A stretch of DNA of 64,000 bases from positions 62,001-126,000 of the forward strand of contig NZ_AAUW01000008.1 in assembly GCF_000168975.1 (NCBI RefSeq). Reading direction: 5' to 3'. Shown piece after piece: positions 33,448 to 43,900 of this stretch. The stretch's first letter is position 1; each line of letters starts with the position of its first letter. The notes below the pieces were generated by a model that did not search any database, was not told the DNA's origin, and saw nothing but the letters and a program-made list of their open reading frames with translations. The stretch is from Roseibium aggregatum IAM 12614. Lineage in GTDB: Bacteria > Pseudomonadota > Alphaproteobacteria > Rhizobiales > Stappiaceae. Position numbers and translations under genes: made by a program.

Positions 33448-35762
33448 GAAGACCTCCTTCGACCCTGTTTCTTCGGTGAGGTCTTGCCGCGTCCGCCCTT
33501 GGGCGGCCCGCGCCGCACCTTGGGTGCGGCTTTCCGGATGCGTTTGCCGGCAATGGTACCGTGGCTTTGCAGTTCGAATGTCAACGCACCGGCAAAGGGG
33601 GCTGCTTCCACCAGCCGGACCTCAACCTGATCGCCAAGTTGGTAGGTCTCGCCGGTTTTGTCACCTATCAGAGCATGCGACCCTTCGTCATAGCGGTAAT
33701 AATCAAGGCCGATGGTGGAGGCCGGCACAAAGCCGTCTGCCCCAGAGTCAGACAGGCGAACGAACATGCCGGACTTGACGACCCCGGCAATTCTGCCCTG
33801 GAAGGTCGCGCCGATCTGGTCGCTCATCCAAAGGGCGATCAGACGGTCGATGGTGTCGCGTTCGGCAAGCATGGCCCGCCGTTCTGCGGCCGAGATCTCG
33901 GCGCCGATGGCCTCCAGCTTCGTCTCGATGCCTTCCGGCAGGCCGTCGTTGCCGAGGCCGAGTGCGGATATCAGCCCACGGTGAACGATAAGATCGGCAT
34001 ACCGGCGGATCGGTGAGGTGAAATGCGCATAACGCCTCAGGTTCAGCCCGAAATGGCCGATGTTCTGCGGGGCGTATTCTGCCTGGGCCTGGCTGCGCAA
34101 CACCACCTCGTTGACGAGGTTGGCCTGGGGCGTGTCCTTCACCTTGGCCAGAATGCCGTTGAAGGAGGACGGGCGCAGCCCTCCGGAAGAGGGCAGCTTT
34201 ATGTTGAGCGTCGACAGGAAGTCTTTCAGGCTTTCCAGCTTTTCCGGCGTCGAGGCATCATGGATGCGGTAGAGCAGGGGTGTTTTCTTCCGCTCCAGCG
34301 TTTCGGCGGCGGCCACGTTCGCCTGGATCATGAATTCTTCGATCAGCTTGTGAGCGTCGAGACGCTCCGGCACATAGACATGATCGACAGTCCCGTCCGG
34401 TTTCAGCTTGATCTTGCGTTCCGGCAGATCCAGTTCCAGCGGTTCGCGCGCCTCGCGTCCCTTCTTCAGCACTTCATAAGCCCCCCAGAGGGGCTTCAGG
34501 ACGCCGTCGAGCAGGGTTTCGGTCTTCTCGTCCGTCGTGCCGCCAATTGCCTTCTGGGCCTGCAGATAGGAGAGTTTTGCCGCAGAACGCATCAGCACCC
34601 GGTGGAAGCTGTGCCCGGTCTTGCGCCCGGTCTTGTCGAAGATCATCCGCACGCCAAGCGCCGGTTTGTCTTCCTTTTCTCTCAGCGAGCAGAGCTGGTT
34701 GGAAATGCGCTCCGGCAGCATCGGGATGACCCGGTCAGGAAAATAGACCGAGTTGCCGCGCAGGTTCGCTTCCCGGTCCATGGGCGATCCGGGGGTGACG
34801 TAATAAGCGACGTCCGCGATGGCCACGTAGCAGATGTAACCGCCTTCGTTGGCAGGGTCGTCGTCCGCTTCGGCGAAGACGGCATCATCGTGGTCTTTTG
34901 CGTCGGGCGGGTCGATGGTGATCAGCGGCACCTGCCGCCAGTCCTCGCGCTTGCCGAGTTTCTCGACGGGCTTTGCGCTCTCGGCCTGCGCTTCGACGGC
35001 CGCCGGGAAGACATGCGGAATACCGTGCGACTGCAGCGCTATTTCCGATACAGCCTTTTCCGAATTCATCGAGCCGAAGCGCTCGACGACGGACGCGACG
35101 GGATGGCCGTAGCGGCCGGAGCGCGTCACCTGAACGCTGACAAGATCACCGTCTTCCGCGTCTTTCAGCTCGCGCGGATCGATGTCGAGTTCCCGCTGCT
35201 TGCGGTCAATCGGCTCGAGATAGTGCGGGCGGCTGCCGTCGCGCTTCCGCAGAATGCCGAGAATTGCCCCCTGACGCTTTTCCAGAACCCGGATGACGCG
35301 GGCAACGTGATCTGCTTCGGGGCTGCCTTCGGCTTCGGTCAGGCGAACGAGTGCCCGGTCACCGAGGCCGGGTTGCGTTGCCTTTGTCTTACCGGTCAGG
35401 ACAAGAATTTTCGGCGGGGTACCGGCCTCCTCGTCCCAGTCGACCGGGGTTGCGATCAGCTCGCCGTCCTTGTCGCGCGCGATCAGGTTGGCCACAAATA
35501 CCGGCGGCAGGTCGCCCGGACGGATCATGCGCTTGTTGCGCTTTTCCATGAGGCCGTCGTCGGTCAGGTCCTTCAGCATCTTTTTCAGATGGATGCGGGC
35601 GCCGCCGATAATGCCGAAATGGCGGGCAATCTCGCGCTTGCCCGCACGTCCCGGGTTATCGGCAACAAACGCGAGAATATCCTCGCGAGAGGGCATTTCA
35701 CCCGGAACCTTGGCGTGTTTTCGATTGGTGTGCTTGCGCGTGTTAATTCGTTTTGCGCTCAA
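33444..35762 (-). CDS. rnr: Ribonuclease R
   Basis: A 772-residue RNB-family 3'-5' exoribonuclease able to degrade structured RNA. N-terminal winged-helix segment (EDILAFVADNPGRAGKREIARHFGI), cold-shock domains, the catalytic RNB domain with TIDPPDAKDHDDAVFAE (metal-binding Asp cluster), a C-terminal S1 domain (GATFQGRIAGVVKSGMFVRLSDSGADGFVPAS) and a basic tail. The start is TTG, overlapping the topA stop (TTGA). In this cluster it is the usual neighbour of topA. Confidence 0.94.
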   Translation of the reverse strand: MSAKRINTRKHTNRKHAKVPGEMPSREDILAFVADNPGRAGKREIARHFGIIGGARIHLKKMLKDLTDDGLMEKRNKRMIRPGDLPPVFVANLIARDKDGELIATPVDWDEEAGTPPKILVLTGKTKATQPGLGDRALVRLTEAEGSPEADHVARVIRVLEKRQGAILGILRKRDGSRPHYLEPIDRKQRELDIDPRELKDAEDGDLVSVQVTRSGRYGHPVASVVERFGSMNSEKAVSEIALQSHGIPHVFPAAVEAQAESAKPVEKLGKREDWRQVPLITIDPPDAKDHDDAVFAEADDDPANEGGYICYVAIADVAYYVTPGSPMDREANLRGNSVYFPDRVIPMLPERISNQLCSLREKEDKPALGVRMIFDKTGRKTGHSFHRVLMRSAAKLSYLQAQKAIGGTTDEKTETLLDGVLKPLWGAYEVLKKGREAREPLELDLPERKIKLKPDGTVDHVYVPERLDAHKLIEEFMIQANVAAAETLERKKTPLLYRIHDASTPEKLESLKDFLSTLNIKLPSSGGLRPSSFNGILAKVKDTPQANLVNEVVLRSQAQAEYAPQNIGHFGLNLRRYAHFTSPIRRYADLIVHRGLISALGLGNDGLPEGIETKLEAIGAEISAAERRAMLAERDTIDRLIALWMSDQIGATFQGRIAGVVKSGMFVRLSDSGADGFVPASTIGLDYYRYDEGSHALIGDKTGETYQLGDQVEVRLVEAAPFAGALTFELQSHGTIAGKRIRKAAPKVRRGPPKGGRGKTSPKKQGRRRSS

Positions 35763-38422
35763 CTCGCATCATCCCAGGGCACCTCGTCGGACGACGCATC
35801 AACCTTGGCCTTCGCGGATGACTTCGCCGTCGTCTTCTTGGTGGCCGTCTTTTTGGTTGCCGGTTTCTTCGCAGCCGCTTTCTTCTTGGTGCCGCCCTTG
35901 GAGGACTTCGCCGCGATCAACTCCAGTGCCTGTTCCATCGTCACGGCCTTGGGGTCGGTGTCCTTCGGCAGCGTGGCGTTGATCTTGCCGTGCTTGACAT
36001 AAGGCCCGTAGCGACCGTCGTAGACATTGATCGGGCCGCCTTCGGACGGATGCTCGCCAAGTTCCTTCAGCGGCGTTGCGGCCGCGCCGCCACGGCCACC
36101 GCCCTTGGCACGTTTCTGCGCCAGCGCATCAACCGCACGGTTGATGCCGACGGAGAAAACCTCGTCCGCTGTGGAAAGGTTCGCATAGGTACCTTCGTGC
36201 AGCACGAACGGCCCGTAGCGGCCGATCCCGGCCGTGATCATCTTGCCGTCTTCCGGGTGCGGGCCGACTTCGCGTGGCAGTGACAGAAGCTGCAGAGCCT
36301 TCTCAAGGTCCATGTCCGGCGCGGACCAGCCACGGGGCAGGGACGCGCGTTTCGGCTTGGCTTCTTCGCCCAACTGAACGTAAGGGCCGAAGCGGCCTTT
36401 GCGCAGGGAAACATCAAGACCGGTTTCCGGATCGGTGCCGAGAACCTTCGGGCCATCGTCACCTTCGCCGTCCTCACCGCTCGGCTTGCCGAGCTGCCGC
36501 GTGAAGCCGCATTCCGGGTAATTGGAGCAACCGATGAAAGCGCCCCAACGGCTGACCTTCAGGGAAAGCTGGCCGCTGTCGCAAGACGGACACTTGCGCG
36601 GATCGGAACCGTCTTCCTTCGGCGGGAAGATATGCGGACCGAGCAGCTCGTTCAGGGCGTCGATAACATGGGCAACGCGCAGGTCCTTGATCTCGTCGAC
36701 AGCACCGGAAAAGCCGGTCCAGAAATCGCGCAGCACGTCGAGCCAGGAAAGCTCGCCGGCGGAAATCTTGTCGAGTTGTTCTTCCAGGCTCGCGGTGAAA
36801 TCGAACTCCACGTACCTATGGAAGAAGCTTTCCAGGAACGCGGTAACGATGCGGCCCTTGTCCATCGGGACAAGCTGCTTCTTGTCGAGCTCGACGTAGT
36901 CGCGGTCGCGCAACGTCTGCAGCGTCGAGGCGTAGGTGGACGGCCGGCCGATGCCGAGCTCTTCCATTTTCTTGACGAGGCTGGCTTCGGTGTAGCGCGG
37001 CGGCGGGGTCGTGAAATGCTGCGAGGCTTCGATTGCCTTTGCAGTTCCATCGATCGAGGCTGCCGTCAGGGCAGCGCCTTCATCGACGGCCGGCAGACGC
37101 TTGGAGTTTTCGTCTTCCTCGTCGTCGCGACCTTCCTGGTAAAGCGCAAGGAAACCGTCGAACCGGACAACGGAGCCTGTGGCCCGCAGATTGGCACGCT
37201 TTCCGGAGCCGTCGGCAAGGATCTCGATGGTGGTGCGTTCCAGCACCGCCGATTCCATCTGAGACGCCATGGTCCGTTTCCAGATCAGCTCGTAAAGCTT
37301 GGCCTGATCCGGATCCAGGAACCGGGCGACATCCTTCGGATGGCGCGAAAGGTCCGTCGGCCGGATCGCTTCGTGCGCTTCCTGGGCGTTCTTTGCCTTG
37401 GAGGTATAGACGCGTGGTTTTTCAGGAACGTATTTGTCGCCGAAATCCTTGGCGATGACGGAGCGGGCAGCCTCGATTGCTTCTCCGGCAATCTGAACGC
37501 CATCGGTACGCATATAGGTGATGAGACCGGAGGTCTCGCCGCCGATGGCAATCCCCTCATAAAGCTTCTGCGCCACCTGCATGGTGCGCGAGGCGGAAAA
37601 TCCGAGCTTGCGCGAGGCTTCCTGCTGCAAGGTAGAGGTGGTGAATGGAGCTGCCGGATTGCGCTTCGCGGGCTTTGACGCGACACTATCGACCTTGAAG
37701 CTGGCGCTTTCCAGCATGGTCTTGATCGCGGCGGCTTCCGCCTCGTTGTTGATGTCGAGACGGCCGATCTTCTTGCCATCGAACCCGGTCACACCAGCCT
37801 GGAACATGTCCCCGGTCGGTGTCTTCATGTTGGCGAAGATCGACCAGTATTCCTGCGGCTTGAAGGTTTCGATCTCCATTTCCCGGTCGCAGATCAGCCG
37901 TAGGGCGACCGACTGGACGCGGCCTGCGGAACGAGCACCTGGCAGCTTGCGCCACAGGACGGGAGAGAGGGTGAAGCCGACGAGGTAATCAAGGGCCCGG
38001 CGGGCGAGATAGGCATCGACCAGCGGTGTATCGAGCTGGCGCGGATTGTCCATCGCCTCCAGGATCGCTTTCTTGGTGATCGCGTTGAAAACCACGCGCT
38101 CGACCTGCTTGTCCTTCAGCACCTTCTTTTTCTGCAGCACTTCCAGAACGTGCCACGAAATCGCTTCCCCTTCGCGGTCGGGGTCAGTCGCGAGAATGAG
38201 GCGGTCGGCATCCTTGACCGCACTTGCGATTTCGCTGAGCCGCTTCTGTGCTTTCGCATCCACTTGCCAGCTCATGGCGAAATTGTCGTCCGGCAGCACC
38301 GAGCCATCCTTGGCCGGGAGATCTCGCACATGGCCGTAGGAAGCCAGAACCGTATAATCGGAACCGAGATATTTGTTGATCGTCTTGGCTTTCGCCGGCG
38401 ATTCCACAATGACGACGTTCAT
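35759..38422 (-). CDS. topA: DNA topoisomerase I
   Basis: An 887-residue type IA topoisomerase that relaxes negative supercoils. N-terminal Toprim domain (MNVVIVESPAKAKTINKYLG; DPDREGEAIS), catalytic Tyr 303 in LITYMRTDGV, a C-terminal four-Cys zinc finger (CPSCDSGQ...CSNYPEC), two or more DUF-type topoisomerase C-terminal repeats (LGTDPETGLDVSLRKGRFGPYVQLGE and relatives) and a long Lys/Ala tail. Own promoter region in the 188-base gap to dprA. Confidence 0.96.
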   Translation of the reverse strand: MNVVIVESPAKAKTINKYLGSDYTVLASYGHVRDLPAKDGSVLPDDNFAMSWQVDAKAQKRLSEIASAVKDADRLILATDPDREGEAISWHVLEVLQKKKVLKDKQVERVVFNAITKKAILEAMDNPRQLDTPLVDAYLARRALDYLVGFTLSPVLWRKLPGARSAGRVQSVALRLICDREMEIETFKPQEYWSIFANMKTPTGDMFQAGVTGFDGKKIGRLDINNEAEAAAIKTMLESASFKVDSVASKPAKRNPAAPFTTSTLQQEASRKLGFSASRTMQVAQKLYEGIAIGGETSGLITYMRTDGVQIAGEAIEAARSVIAKDFGDKYVPEKPRVYTSKAKNAQEAHEAIRPTDLSRHPKDVARFLDPDQAKLYELIWKRTMASQMESAVLERTTIEILADGSGKRANLRATGSVVRFDGFLALYQEGRDDEEDENSKRLPAVDEGAALTAASIDGTAKAIEASQHFTTPPPRYTEASLVKKMEELGIGRPSTYASTLQTLRDRDYVELDKKQLVPMDKGRIVTAFLESFFHRYVEFDFTASLEEQLDKISAGELSWLDVLRDFWTGFSGAVDEIKDLRVAHVIDALNELLGPHIFPPKEDGSDPRKCPSCDSGQLSLKVSRWGAFIGCSNYPECGFTRQLGKPSGEDGEGDDGPKVLGTDPETGLDVSLRKGRFGPYVQLGEEAKPKRASLPRGWSAPDMDLEKALQLLSLPREVGPHPEDGKMITAGIGRYGPFVLHEGTYANLSTADEVFSVGINRAVDALAQKRAKGGGRGGAAATPLKELGEHPSEGGPINVYDGRYGPYVKHGKINATLPKDTDPKAVTMEQALELIAAKSSKGGTKKKAAAKKPATKKTATKKTTAKSSAKAKVDASSDEVPWDDAS

Positions 38423-38610
38423 TCTTACCCAAATAATTTTTGCCGGATACGGAGCCCCCGTCCGGTGGAGAAGGTGATCTGAGTGCTAATTCAGTGGCGC
38501 AGACGATCAAGGATCAAGCGCCGCCTGTCAAATGGACCTTTGATCCTTCCGGGTCAAGCGGTTCGGTCCAGATACGGGTTATCCACTGAGATTCAAGGAA
38601 ATTCGGACCT

Positions 38611-39747
38611 TTACATCAAAGCGGAGATTTTGTTGCCGCGATGTCTTTCCAGCCGTCCGGCAAGTTCGAGTTCCAGAAGGACGACGTGAACTGACCGTGC
38701 GTCGCCGTCTGCAAAGCGGATCAATTCGTCCATATCCACCGGCGTGGGTCCCAGCGCGGCCAGCACGCGCTCGCGCAATTTTTCGTCCGGGTCGGATGGG
38801 CTCAGCGGCGTGGTTTCGCTGTCTTCACGGAATTGTCTGCCGAAGGGCAGGGTGGGTGCCAGCCGGCCGTCGAGGCCTTCCAGAACATCGTCGGTGGTCG
38901 AGACAAGCGTGGCGCCCTGCCGGATCAGCCCGTTCGCACCTTCAGAGCGCGGATCGAGAGGAGAACCGGGCACCGCGAAGATGTCCCTGTTCTGTTCAAG
39001 TGCATAACGAGCGGTATGAAGCGAGCCGGAGGCCTTTGCCGCTTCAATGACGATGACGCCCAATGAGAGGCCCGAAATCAGCCGGTTGCGCCTTGGAAAA
39101 TCCCGGCTGCGGGGTTTCCAGCCCAAGGGCATTTCGCTGATGACGGCGCCGCCTGTTTCAAGAACTGCCGCGAGCAATCGGTCGTGCTCCGGCGGATAGA
39201 GCACATTGATGCCTCCGGCGAAGACGGCAATGGTCCCGGTTTGCAAGGCGGCTTCATGGGCGGCGGCATCGATCCCGCGGGCAAGGCCGGAGACGATGGA
39301 AAAGCCCTCGGCGCCAAGGCCATGCGCAAACCGTGCGGCGAGTTTTCTACCCGAGAGCGAAGCGTTACGAGAGCCGACGATGGCCATCATGCGCTCGCGG
39401 GTCAGCGCGGATGGGCCACCCTTGACGGACAGGAGCGGTGGCGGTCCATCGATGTGCCGCAGGTGCTGTGGATAGTCGGGTTCGTTGAGCCCGACGAGCC
39501 GGGCACCGGTCCGTCTGTGAGCGTCCAGCTCGGCTTCAGCATCTTCAACGGAACAAATGCGTCCCGTCTTGCCGCCGCGTCTGGCAAGATCGGGAAGCAG
39601 CTCAAGTGCTCTTTGGGCAGTGCCTGCGTGTTTGAGAAGTTCGGAGAATGTGACCGGGCCGACGTTTTCCGAACGGATCAGCCGGAGCCAGGCCAGGCGC
39701 TCCGCTTCGGAGAGGGCGGTCGGTCGATTGTCAGAGATGGGGTTCAC
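38611..39747 (-). CDS. dprA: DNA-processing protein DprA
   Basis: A 378-residue DprA/Smf protein that binds ssDNA and loads RecA during natural transformation, also kept in bacteria without known competence. The Rossmann core holds [47 protein letters not shown] and [32 protein letters not shown]; a C-terminal winged helix ([41 protein letters not shown]) follows. GTG start overlaps the plsY stop (GTGA). Confidence 0.93.
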   Translation of the reverse strand: MNPISDNRPTALSEAERLAWLRLIRSENVGPVTFSELLKHAGTAQRALELLPDLARRGGKTGRICSVEDAEAELDAHRRTGARLVGLNEPDYPQHLRHIDGPPPLLSVKGGPSALTRERMMAIVGSRNASLSGRKLAARFAHGLGAEGFSIVSGLARGIDAAAHEAALQTGTIAVFAGGINVLYPPEHDRLLAAVLETGGAVISEMPLGWKPRSRDFPRRNRLISGLSLGVIVIEAAKASGSLHTARYALEQNRDIFAVPGSPLDPRSEGANGLIRQGATLVSTTDDVLEGLDGRLAPTLPFGRQFREDSETTPLSPSDPDEKLRERVLAALGPTPVDMDELIRFADGDARSVHVVLLELELAGRLERHRGNKISALM

Positions 39748-40409
39748 GCGCTTTCGTCACCGGTCGCGGCAGAAGCCTCAGCCGACGGTTTCGATTTCGC
39801 GCCGATCTTGCTTTCTTCGCCGCGCAGAAGCCTGCCGATGTTCTCATGATGCTTGGCCCACAGCAGGACCGACAGCAATACGAACATTTGTGCGATCTGC
39901 GCCTGATGGAACACGAAATAGAGGATGATCGGGGTCAGCAAGGTTGCCGTCAGTGCCGACAGGGAGGAGTAGCGGAACAGGAAGGCCATGCCGATCCAGA
40001 TGCCTGCGGCCAGCAGGAACATAGGCCAGAACAGGCCAAGCAGAATGCCGAGATAGGTCGCAACACCCTTGCCGCCCTTGAACTTCAGCCAGACGGGAAA
40101 GAGGTGCCCGAGGAACGCGCCAAGGCCTGCGATCAGGGCCATTTCCTGGCCGTAAAAATGATTGACGATAAGAACGGCAACCGTGCCCTTCAGACCGTCA
40201 CCTAGCAACGTCGCGGCGGCCAGCGACTTGCGCCCGGTGCGCAGCACGTTGGTGGTGCCGATATTGCCCGAGCCGATATTGCGGATATCGCCAAGCCCGG
40301 CCATGCGTGTGAACAGCAGGCCGAAGGGTATCGAACCGAGCAGATAGCCGAAGGCGAGGGCGCCGAGATAGTAGGGCCAGGCAAGTGCCCAGCTGATCGG
40401 TTCTGGCAC
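39744..40409 (-). CDS. plsY: Glycerol-3-phosphate acyltransferase PlsY
   Basis: A 221-residue polytopic membrane enzyme that acylates glycerol-3-phosphate from acyl-phosphate in phospholipid synthesis. Conserved motifs: [33 protein letters not shown] and [21 protein letters not shown]. About five membrane segments. I chose GTG 40409, preceded by TTGGAG at 7 bases; an in-frame TTG at 40421 would add four residues. Couples to dprA by a 4-base overlap. A charged tail (about 200-221) follows the last helix. Confidence 0.93.
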   Translation of the reverse strand: MPEPISWALAWPYYLGALAFGYLLGSIPFGLLFTRMAGLGDIRNIGSGNIGTTNVLRTGRKSLAAATLLGDGLKGTVAVLIVNHFYGQEMALIAGLGAFLGHLFPVWLKFKGGKGVATYLGILLGLFWPMFLLAAGIWIGMAFLFRYSSLSALTATLLTPIILYFVFHQAQIAQMFVLLSVLLWAKHHENIGRLLRGEESKIGAKSKPSAEASAATGDESA

Positions 40410-40523
40410 GCGATACTCCAATGACGTGCATAATTAATAGCCACCGCAATGTAACGGCATGGCGGCCCGGATCAAGCCCGCCAGCAGTGAAAAGAGTGTC
40501 TTTGCAGGGAAATAGCGCGAGTT

Positions 40524-41303
40524 CTATTCCGACAGCTTGTATTTTTCCGCCTCCACCAGCAGCGACCCGAACGGAAGAGAGATGCTGGCTCTGAGCGGTA
40601 CCAGATACGGCTTGTCGCCAACCGGTGCGAGCCAGACTTCCATGGACTTGTTGGCCGCGAGCTGCTGGATCGACTTGCGCTTCGGCCTGTGCCCCGAAAT
40701 GGGCTCATAGCGGACGCTGCAGACAAGAACATCGCCCTTGAACCGCCCGTCCGACGTTCTGGTGGCCTTGCGGGATTTGTAAAGCAGGTGCACGTCGTAG
40801 CGTTCCTTGCCGTCGAAGATCCGCAAGGTTCTGTTGCAGCTTTCCCTGGCCAAGCCTTGCGGCGCGGGCAGAACGGCGGCTGTCAGCGGATCAAGAACGC
40901 CCTTCAGATGTGCTGCCGTTACCTTGATCCGCTCTTTCATCCGGTCCTGCGGCGGCTGAACCGCGACATCGTCGACAGACCCTTTGCGCATTCGCATGGA
41001 CACGGTCCCGGTCTCGTCTTCGCTTTTCAGGTCAAGATCATAGCGGGCCGGCTCCAGATCGAGTTCCCGGGCGGTTCCAGCCACTTCGACGGTGCCTTTG
41101 CCATCTGACACGAGCCGTCCAAAGGCTGCAGTCTGGCCATTGGCGCTGACGTTATAGGATTTGCCGTCGACATCCAGAGACAGGACGCCGGAGCCGATGG
41201 GCAGTCCCAGGGCATAGAGCTTGTATTTCAGGTAGAGGTCTGACGCCGAGGCGCTGCCGGTAAACAGCGTGGGTATCAGAAAGACGAGGGCAATCAGACG
41301 CAT
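40524..41303 (-). CDS. DUF3108 exported protein
   Basis: A 259-residue protein with a Sec signal peptide (MRLIALVFLIPTLFTGSASA). The body has a beta-rich DUF3108-like pattern: YALGLPIGSGVLSLDVDGKSYNVSANGQTAA, then RTLRIFDGKERYDVHLLYKS and a C-terminal VPLRASISLPFGSLLVEAEKY. Two Cys (NRTLR region and VLVCSV) could form a disulfide. Function unknown; periplasmic beta-structured proteins of this kind are associated with the envelope. Lies between the pyrC-like and plsY genes, same strand. Confidence 0.72.
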   Translation of the reverse strand: MRLIALVFLIPTLFTGSASASDLYLKYKLYALGLPIGSGVLSLDVDGKSYNVSANGQTAAFGRLVSDGKGTVEVAGTARELDLEPARYDLDLKSEDETGTVSMRMRKGSVDDVAVQPPQDRMKERIKVTAAHLKGVLDPLTAAVLPAPQGLARESCNRTLRIFDGKERYDVHLLYKSRKATRTSDGRFKGDVLVCSVRYEPISGHRPKRKSIQQLAANKSMEVWLAPVGDKPYLVPLRASISLPFGSLLVEAEKYKLSE

Positions 41304-41395
41304 CTGCGTGTTCCGTTCGAAATTCCGTTCGCGCCACGTTCAGGGAGAATTGTGGCGCGAACAGGATAATTGGACGAACGCAAACAAAGACTTGC

Positions 41396-42697
41396 CTATG
41401 CGTAGTTGAAAACCGTCTTGCCGCCGACAACCGTTCGAAGCACCCGTCCGGAAAAGCGGGCGTCCTCAAAGGGAGAATTCTTCGAGCGCGATTTGATGGC
41501 ACTCTTTTCCAGAACCCACGGACGTTCCGGATCGAACACGGTCACATCCGCCGGTGCCCCCTTGGAGAGACGTCCGGTTTCAAGTCCCAAACGATCCGCC
41601 GGGCGGCAGGTCATGGCGCCGAGCAGGGTGACCAGGTCGACCTGTTCGGAATGGTAGAGCCGCAACGCGGCCGCCAGCAGGGTTTCCAGGCCAATGGCAC
41701 CGTCTTCCGCTTCCGCCCAGGGGTGACGCTTGGTTTCCACGTCCTGCGGGTCATGGTTGGAACAGATGATGTCTATGGTGCCGTCGGCCACCGCCGCAAT
41801 CATCGCCTGCCGGTCATCCTCGTCGCGCAGCGGTGGAGCCATCTTGAAGAACGTCCGGTAGGCGCCGATGTCGTTTTCATTGTGGGTGAGGTGGTTGATC
41901 GACACCCCGGCCGTGATGTCCAGCCCTTTCGCCTTGCCGGCGCGGATGACGTCGGCGCTGTCGGAGGTGGATATCAGGTTTGCGTGATACTTGCCCTTGG
42001 ACATGGCAACAAGGCGCAGGTCCCGCTCCAGCATGATGATTTCCGCTTCGCGCGGCACACCGGAAAGGCCTTTCCAGCTTGCGTTGAGGCCGGCGTTCAT
42101 GACGCCGCCGGCGAGATCCGGATCTTCCGTGTGATGGATGACCAGCGCGTCGAAGTCGCGGGCATAGGTCATCATCCGGCGCATGACCTGGGCGTTCTTG
42201 ACCGATCTGTGGCCGTTGGTAAAGGCGACGGCGCCCGCTTCCTGCAACAGGCCGATCTCGGACATTTCCTCGCCCTTGAGCCCCTTGGTGAGGGCGGCCA
42301 GGGGCAGCACGTTGACGATGGCCGTGTCGCGCGCCCGGCGCAGGATGAAGTCGACCAGCGCGGGATCGTCGATGACCGGGTCCGTGTCTGGCATGATGCA
42401 GATTGTCGTCACGCCGCCGCTGGCGGCAGCCTGGGAAGCGCTGGCCAGCGTTTCGCGGTGCTCGGCGCCTGGTTCCCCGACAGAGACGCAGAAGTCGATC
42501 AGGCCGGGACAGGCAATCGCGCCCTTGCAGTCGATGATTTCCGCGCCGTAGGGCGAACCCTGGTTGGCGGCTTCCGGCCCGGCGGCGAGAATGGTGCCGT
42601 CCGCAATGATGACCGATCCAGGTGCATCCAGGCCGCGTGCCGGGTCGATCACTCTGGCGTTGGAAAGAACCAGAGGTTTGGGTGTGTCGTAGGCCAC
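41396..42697 (-). CDS. Dihydroorotase-like protein, probably non-catalytic (PyrC'/PyrX type)
   Basis: A 433-residue amidohydrolase-fold protein next to pyrB. The sequence is clearly dihydroorotase-like (IDPARGLD, GEPGAEHRETLASASQAAASGGVTT, LTKGLKGEEMSEIGLLQEAGAVAFTNG). The metal-binding DxHxH motif reads DFCVSV, the YHANLIS stretch has Asn where the second His of the HxxH is expected, and CSNHDPQ replaces TDHAPH. So the zinc centre looks destroyed. Pseudomonas encodes a comparable inactive PyrC' that is needed for assembly of aspartate transcarbamoylase. GTG start preceded by AGGGGAC, 17 bases after pyrB. A catalytic pyrC should be elsewhere. Confidence 0.85.
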   Translation of the reverse strand: MAYDTPKPLVLSNARVIDPARGLDAPGSVIIADGTILAAGPEAANQGSPYGAEIIDCKGAIACPGLIDFCVSVGEPGAEHRETLASASQAAASGGVTTICIMPDTDPVIDDPALVDFILRRARDTAIVNVLPLAALTKGLKGEEMSEIGLLQEAGAVAFTNGHRSVKNAQVMRRMMTYARDFDALVIHHTEDPDLAGGVMNAGLNASWKGLSGVPREAEIIMLERDLRLVAMSKGKYHANLISTSDSADVIRAGKAKGLDITAGVSINHLTHNENDIGAYRTFFKMAPPLRDEDDRQAMIAAVADGTIDIICSNHDPQDVETKRHPWAEAEDGAIGLETLLAAALRLYHSEQVDLVTLLGAMTCRPADRLGLETGRLSKGAPADVTVFDPERPWVLEKSAIKSRSKNSPFEDARFSGRVLRTVVGGKTVFNYA

Positions 42698-42714
42698 GTT
42701 TCTTGTCCCCTGGA

Positions 42715-43671
42715 TCAGTTGTTCGGCAGATTGGCGGCAAGGGCTTCCAGCACGGCCATACGCACGGCAACCCCCATTTCCACCTGTTCGCGAATAAGGC
42801 TTTGCGCGCCATCGGCAACTGAAGCGTCGATCTCGACACCGCGGTTCATCGGCCCCGGGTGCATGACAAGGGCATCGTCCTTGGCATAGGCGAGCTTTTC
42901 CGCATCCAGCCCGTAGTAGCGGTAATACTCCCGAACGGAGGGAATGAAGGCACCGTTCATGCGCTCCCGCTGCAGGCGCAGCATCATGACGATGTCCGCC
43001 CCCGCCAGACCTTCCTTCATGCTGGTGAAAACCTCGACACCCATCTTGGCAATGCCGGACGGCAGAAGCGTGGAGGGCGCGACAACGCGGACGCGTGCTC
43101 CAAGGGCGTTCAGAAGAATGATATTGGACCGGGCAACACGGGAATGGGCGATGTCTCCACAGATCGCGACGGTGAGCCGCGCGATCTTGCCCTTGTGGCG
43201 CCGGATGGTGAGGGCATCGAGCAGAGCCTGGGTCGGGTGCTCATGCGGGCCGTCGCCGGCATTCACCACGGAGCAGCCAACCTTGCGCGCCAGCAGGTGC
43301 ACCGCACCGGCTGCGTGGTGGCGGACCACAAGAAGGTCCGGGTGCATGGCGTTCAGCGTCGCTGCCGTATCGATCAGCGTCTCGCCCTTTTTCACCGAGG
43401 ACTGGGACACTGCCATGTTCATCACATCCGCCCCGAGCCGTTTTCCGGCCAGCTCAAACGAACTTTGGGTGCGGGTGGAATTTTCGAAAAAGAGGTTGAT
43501 CTGGGTTCTGCCCTGCAGGACCAGCCGTCGTTTGCTGATCTGGCGGGAAACCTCGACGGCTTCTTCCGCCCGGTCCAGAAGGCCCAGAATTTCGTGGGGG
43601 TGAAGGCCCTCTATGCCCAGCAAATGACGATGGGGGAAAGGGCTGTCTCGATGGGTGTTGCTCGCGGTCAT
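42715..43671 (-). CDS. pyrB: Aspartate carbamoyltransferase catalytic subunit
   Basis: A 318-residue ATCase, first committed step of pyrimidine synthesis: carbamoyl phosphate plus aspartate to carbamoyl aspartate. Carbamoyl-phosphate motif [20 protein letters not shown] and the HPTQALLD motif are intact. Start at ATG 43671, preceded by AGGGA at about 8 bases; earlier in-frame starts (43680, 43743) lack this. The following gene is the dihydroorotase-like partner, so the two probably make one holoenzyme. Confidence 0.93.
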   Translation of the reverse strand: MTASNTHRDSPFPHRHLLGIEGLHPHEILGLLDRAEEAVEVSRQISKRRLVLQGRTQINLFFENSTRTQSSFELAGKRLGADVMNMAVSQSSVKKGETLIDTAATLNAMHPDLLVVRHHAAGAVHLLARKVGCSVVNAGDGPHEHPTQALLDALTIRRHKGKIARLTVAICGDIAHSRVARSNIILLNALGARVRVVAPSTLLPSGIAKMGVEVFTSMKEGLAGADIVMMLRLQRERMNGAFIPSVREYYRYYGLDAEKLAYAKDDALVMHPGPMNRGVEIDASVADGAQSLIREQVEMGVAVRMAVLEALAANLPNN

Positions 43672-43900
43672 CGAGATCATCCCTATAAGGGGGAACGCCC
43701 CCTTCGACAAGCCAGGAAAACGCATCATACCCGCTGTCCACACACACGCTAAATATTTGATCGGCTGGACAAAGTTTTAGCCTGCGCGCCACAGTGGCCT
43801 GAAGAGCCCGGAAAAACGTCACCCGGTGATGCTGCCGGGGAGACCTAAGCGACTGTTTTTCGGCCAAATTCCGCGGCCTTCTGCAGTCAAAGCGCCTCAG

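Noticed and set aside
34023..36002. Long + strand open frame across rnr and the end of topA
   Set aside because: Antisense shadow without ribosome-binding site or recognisable product.
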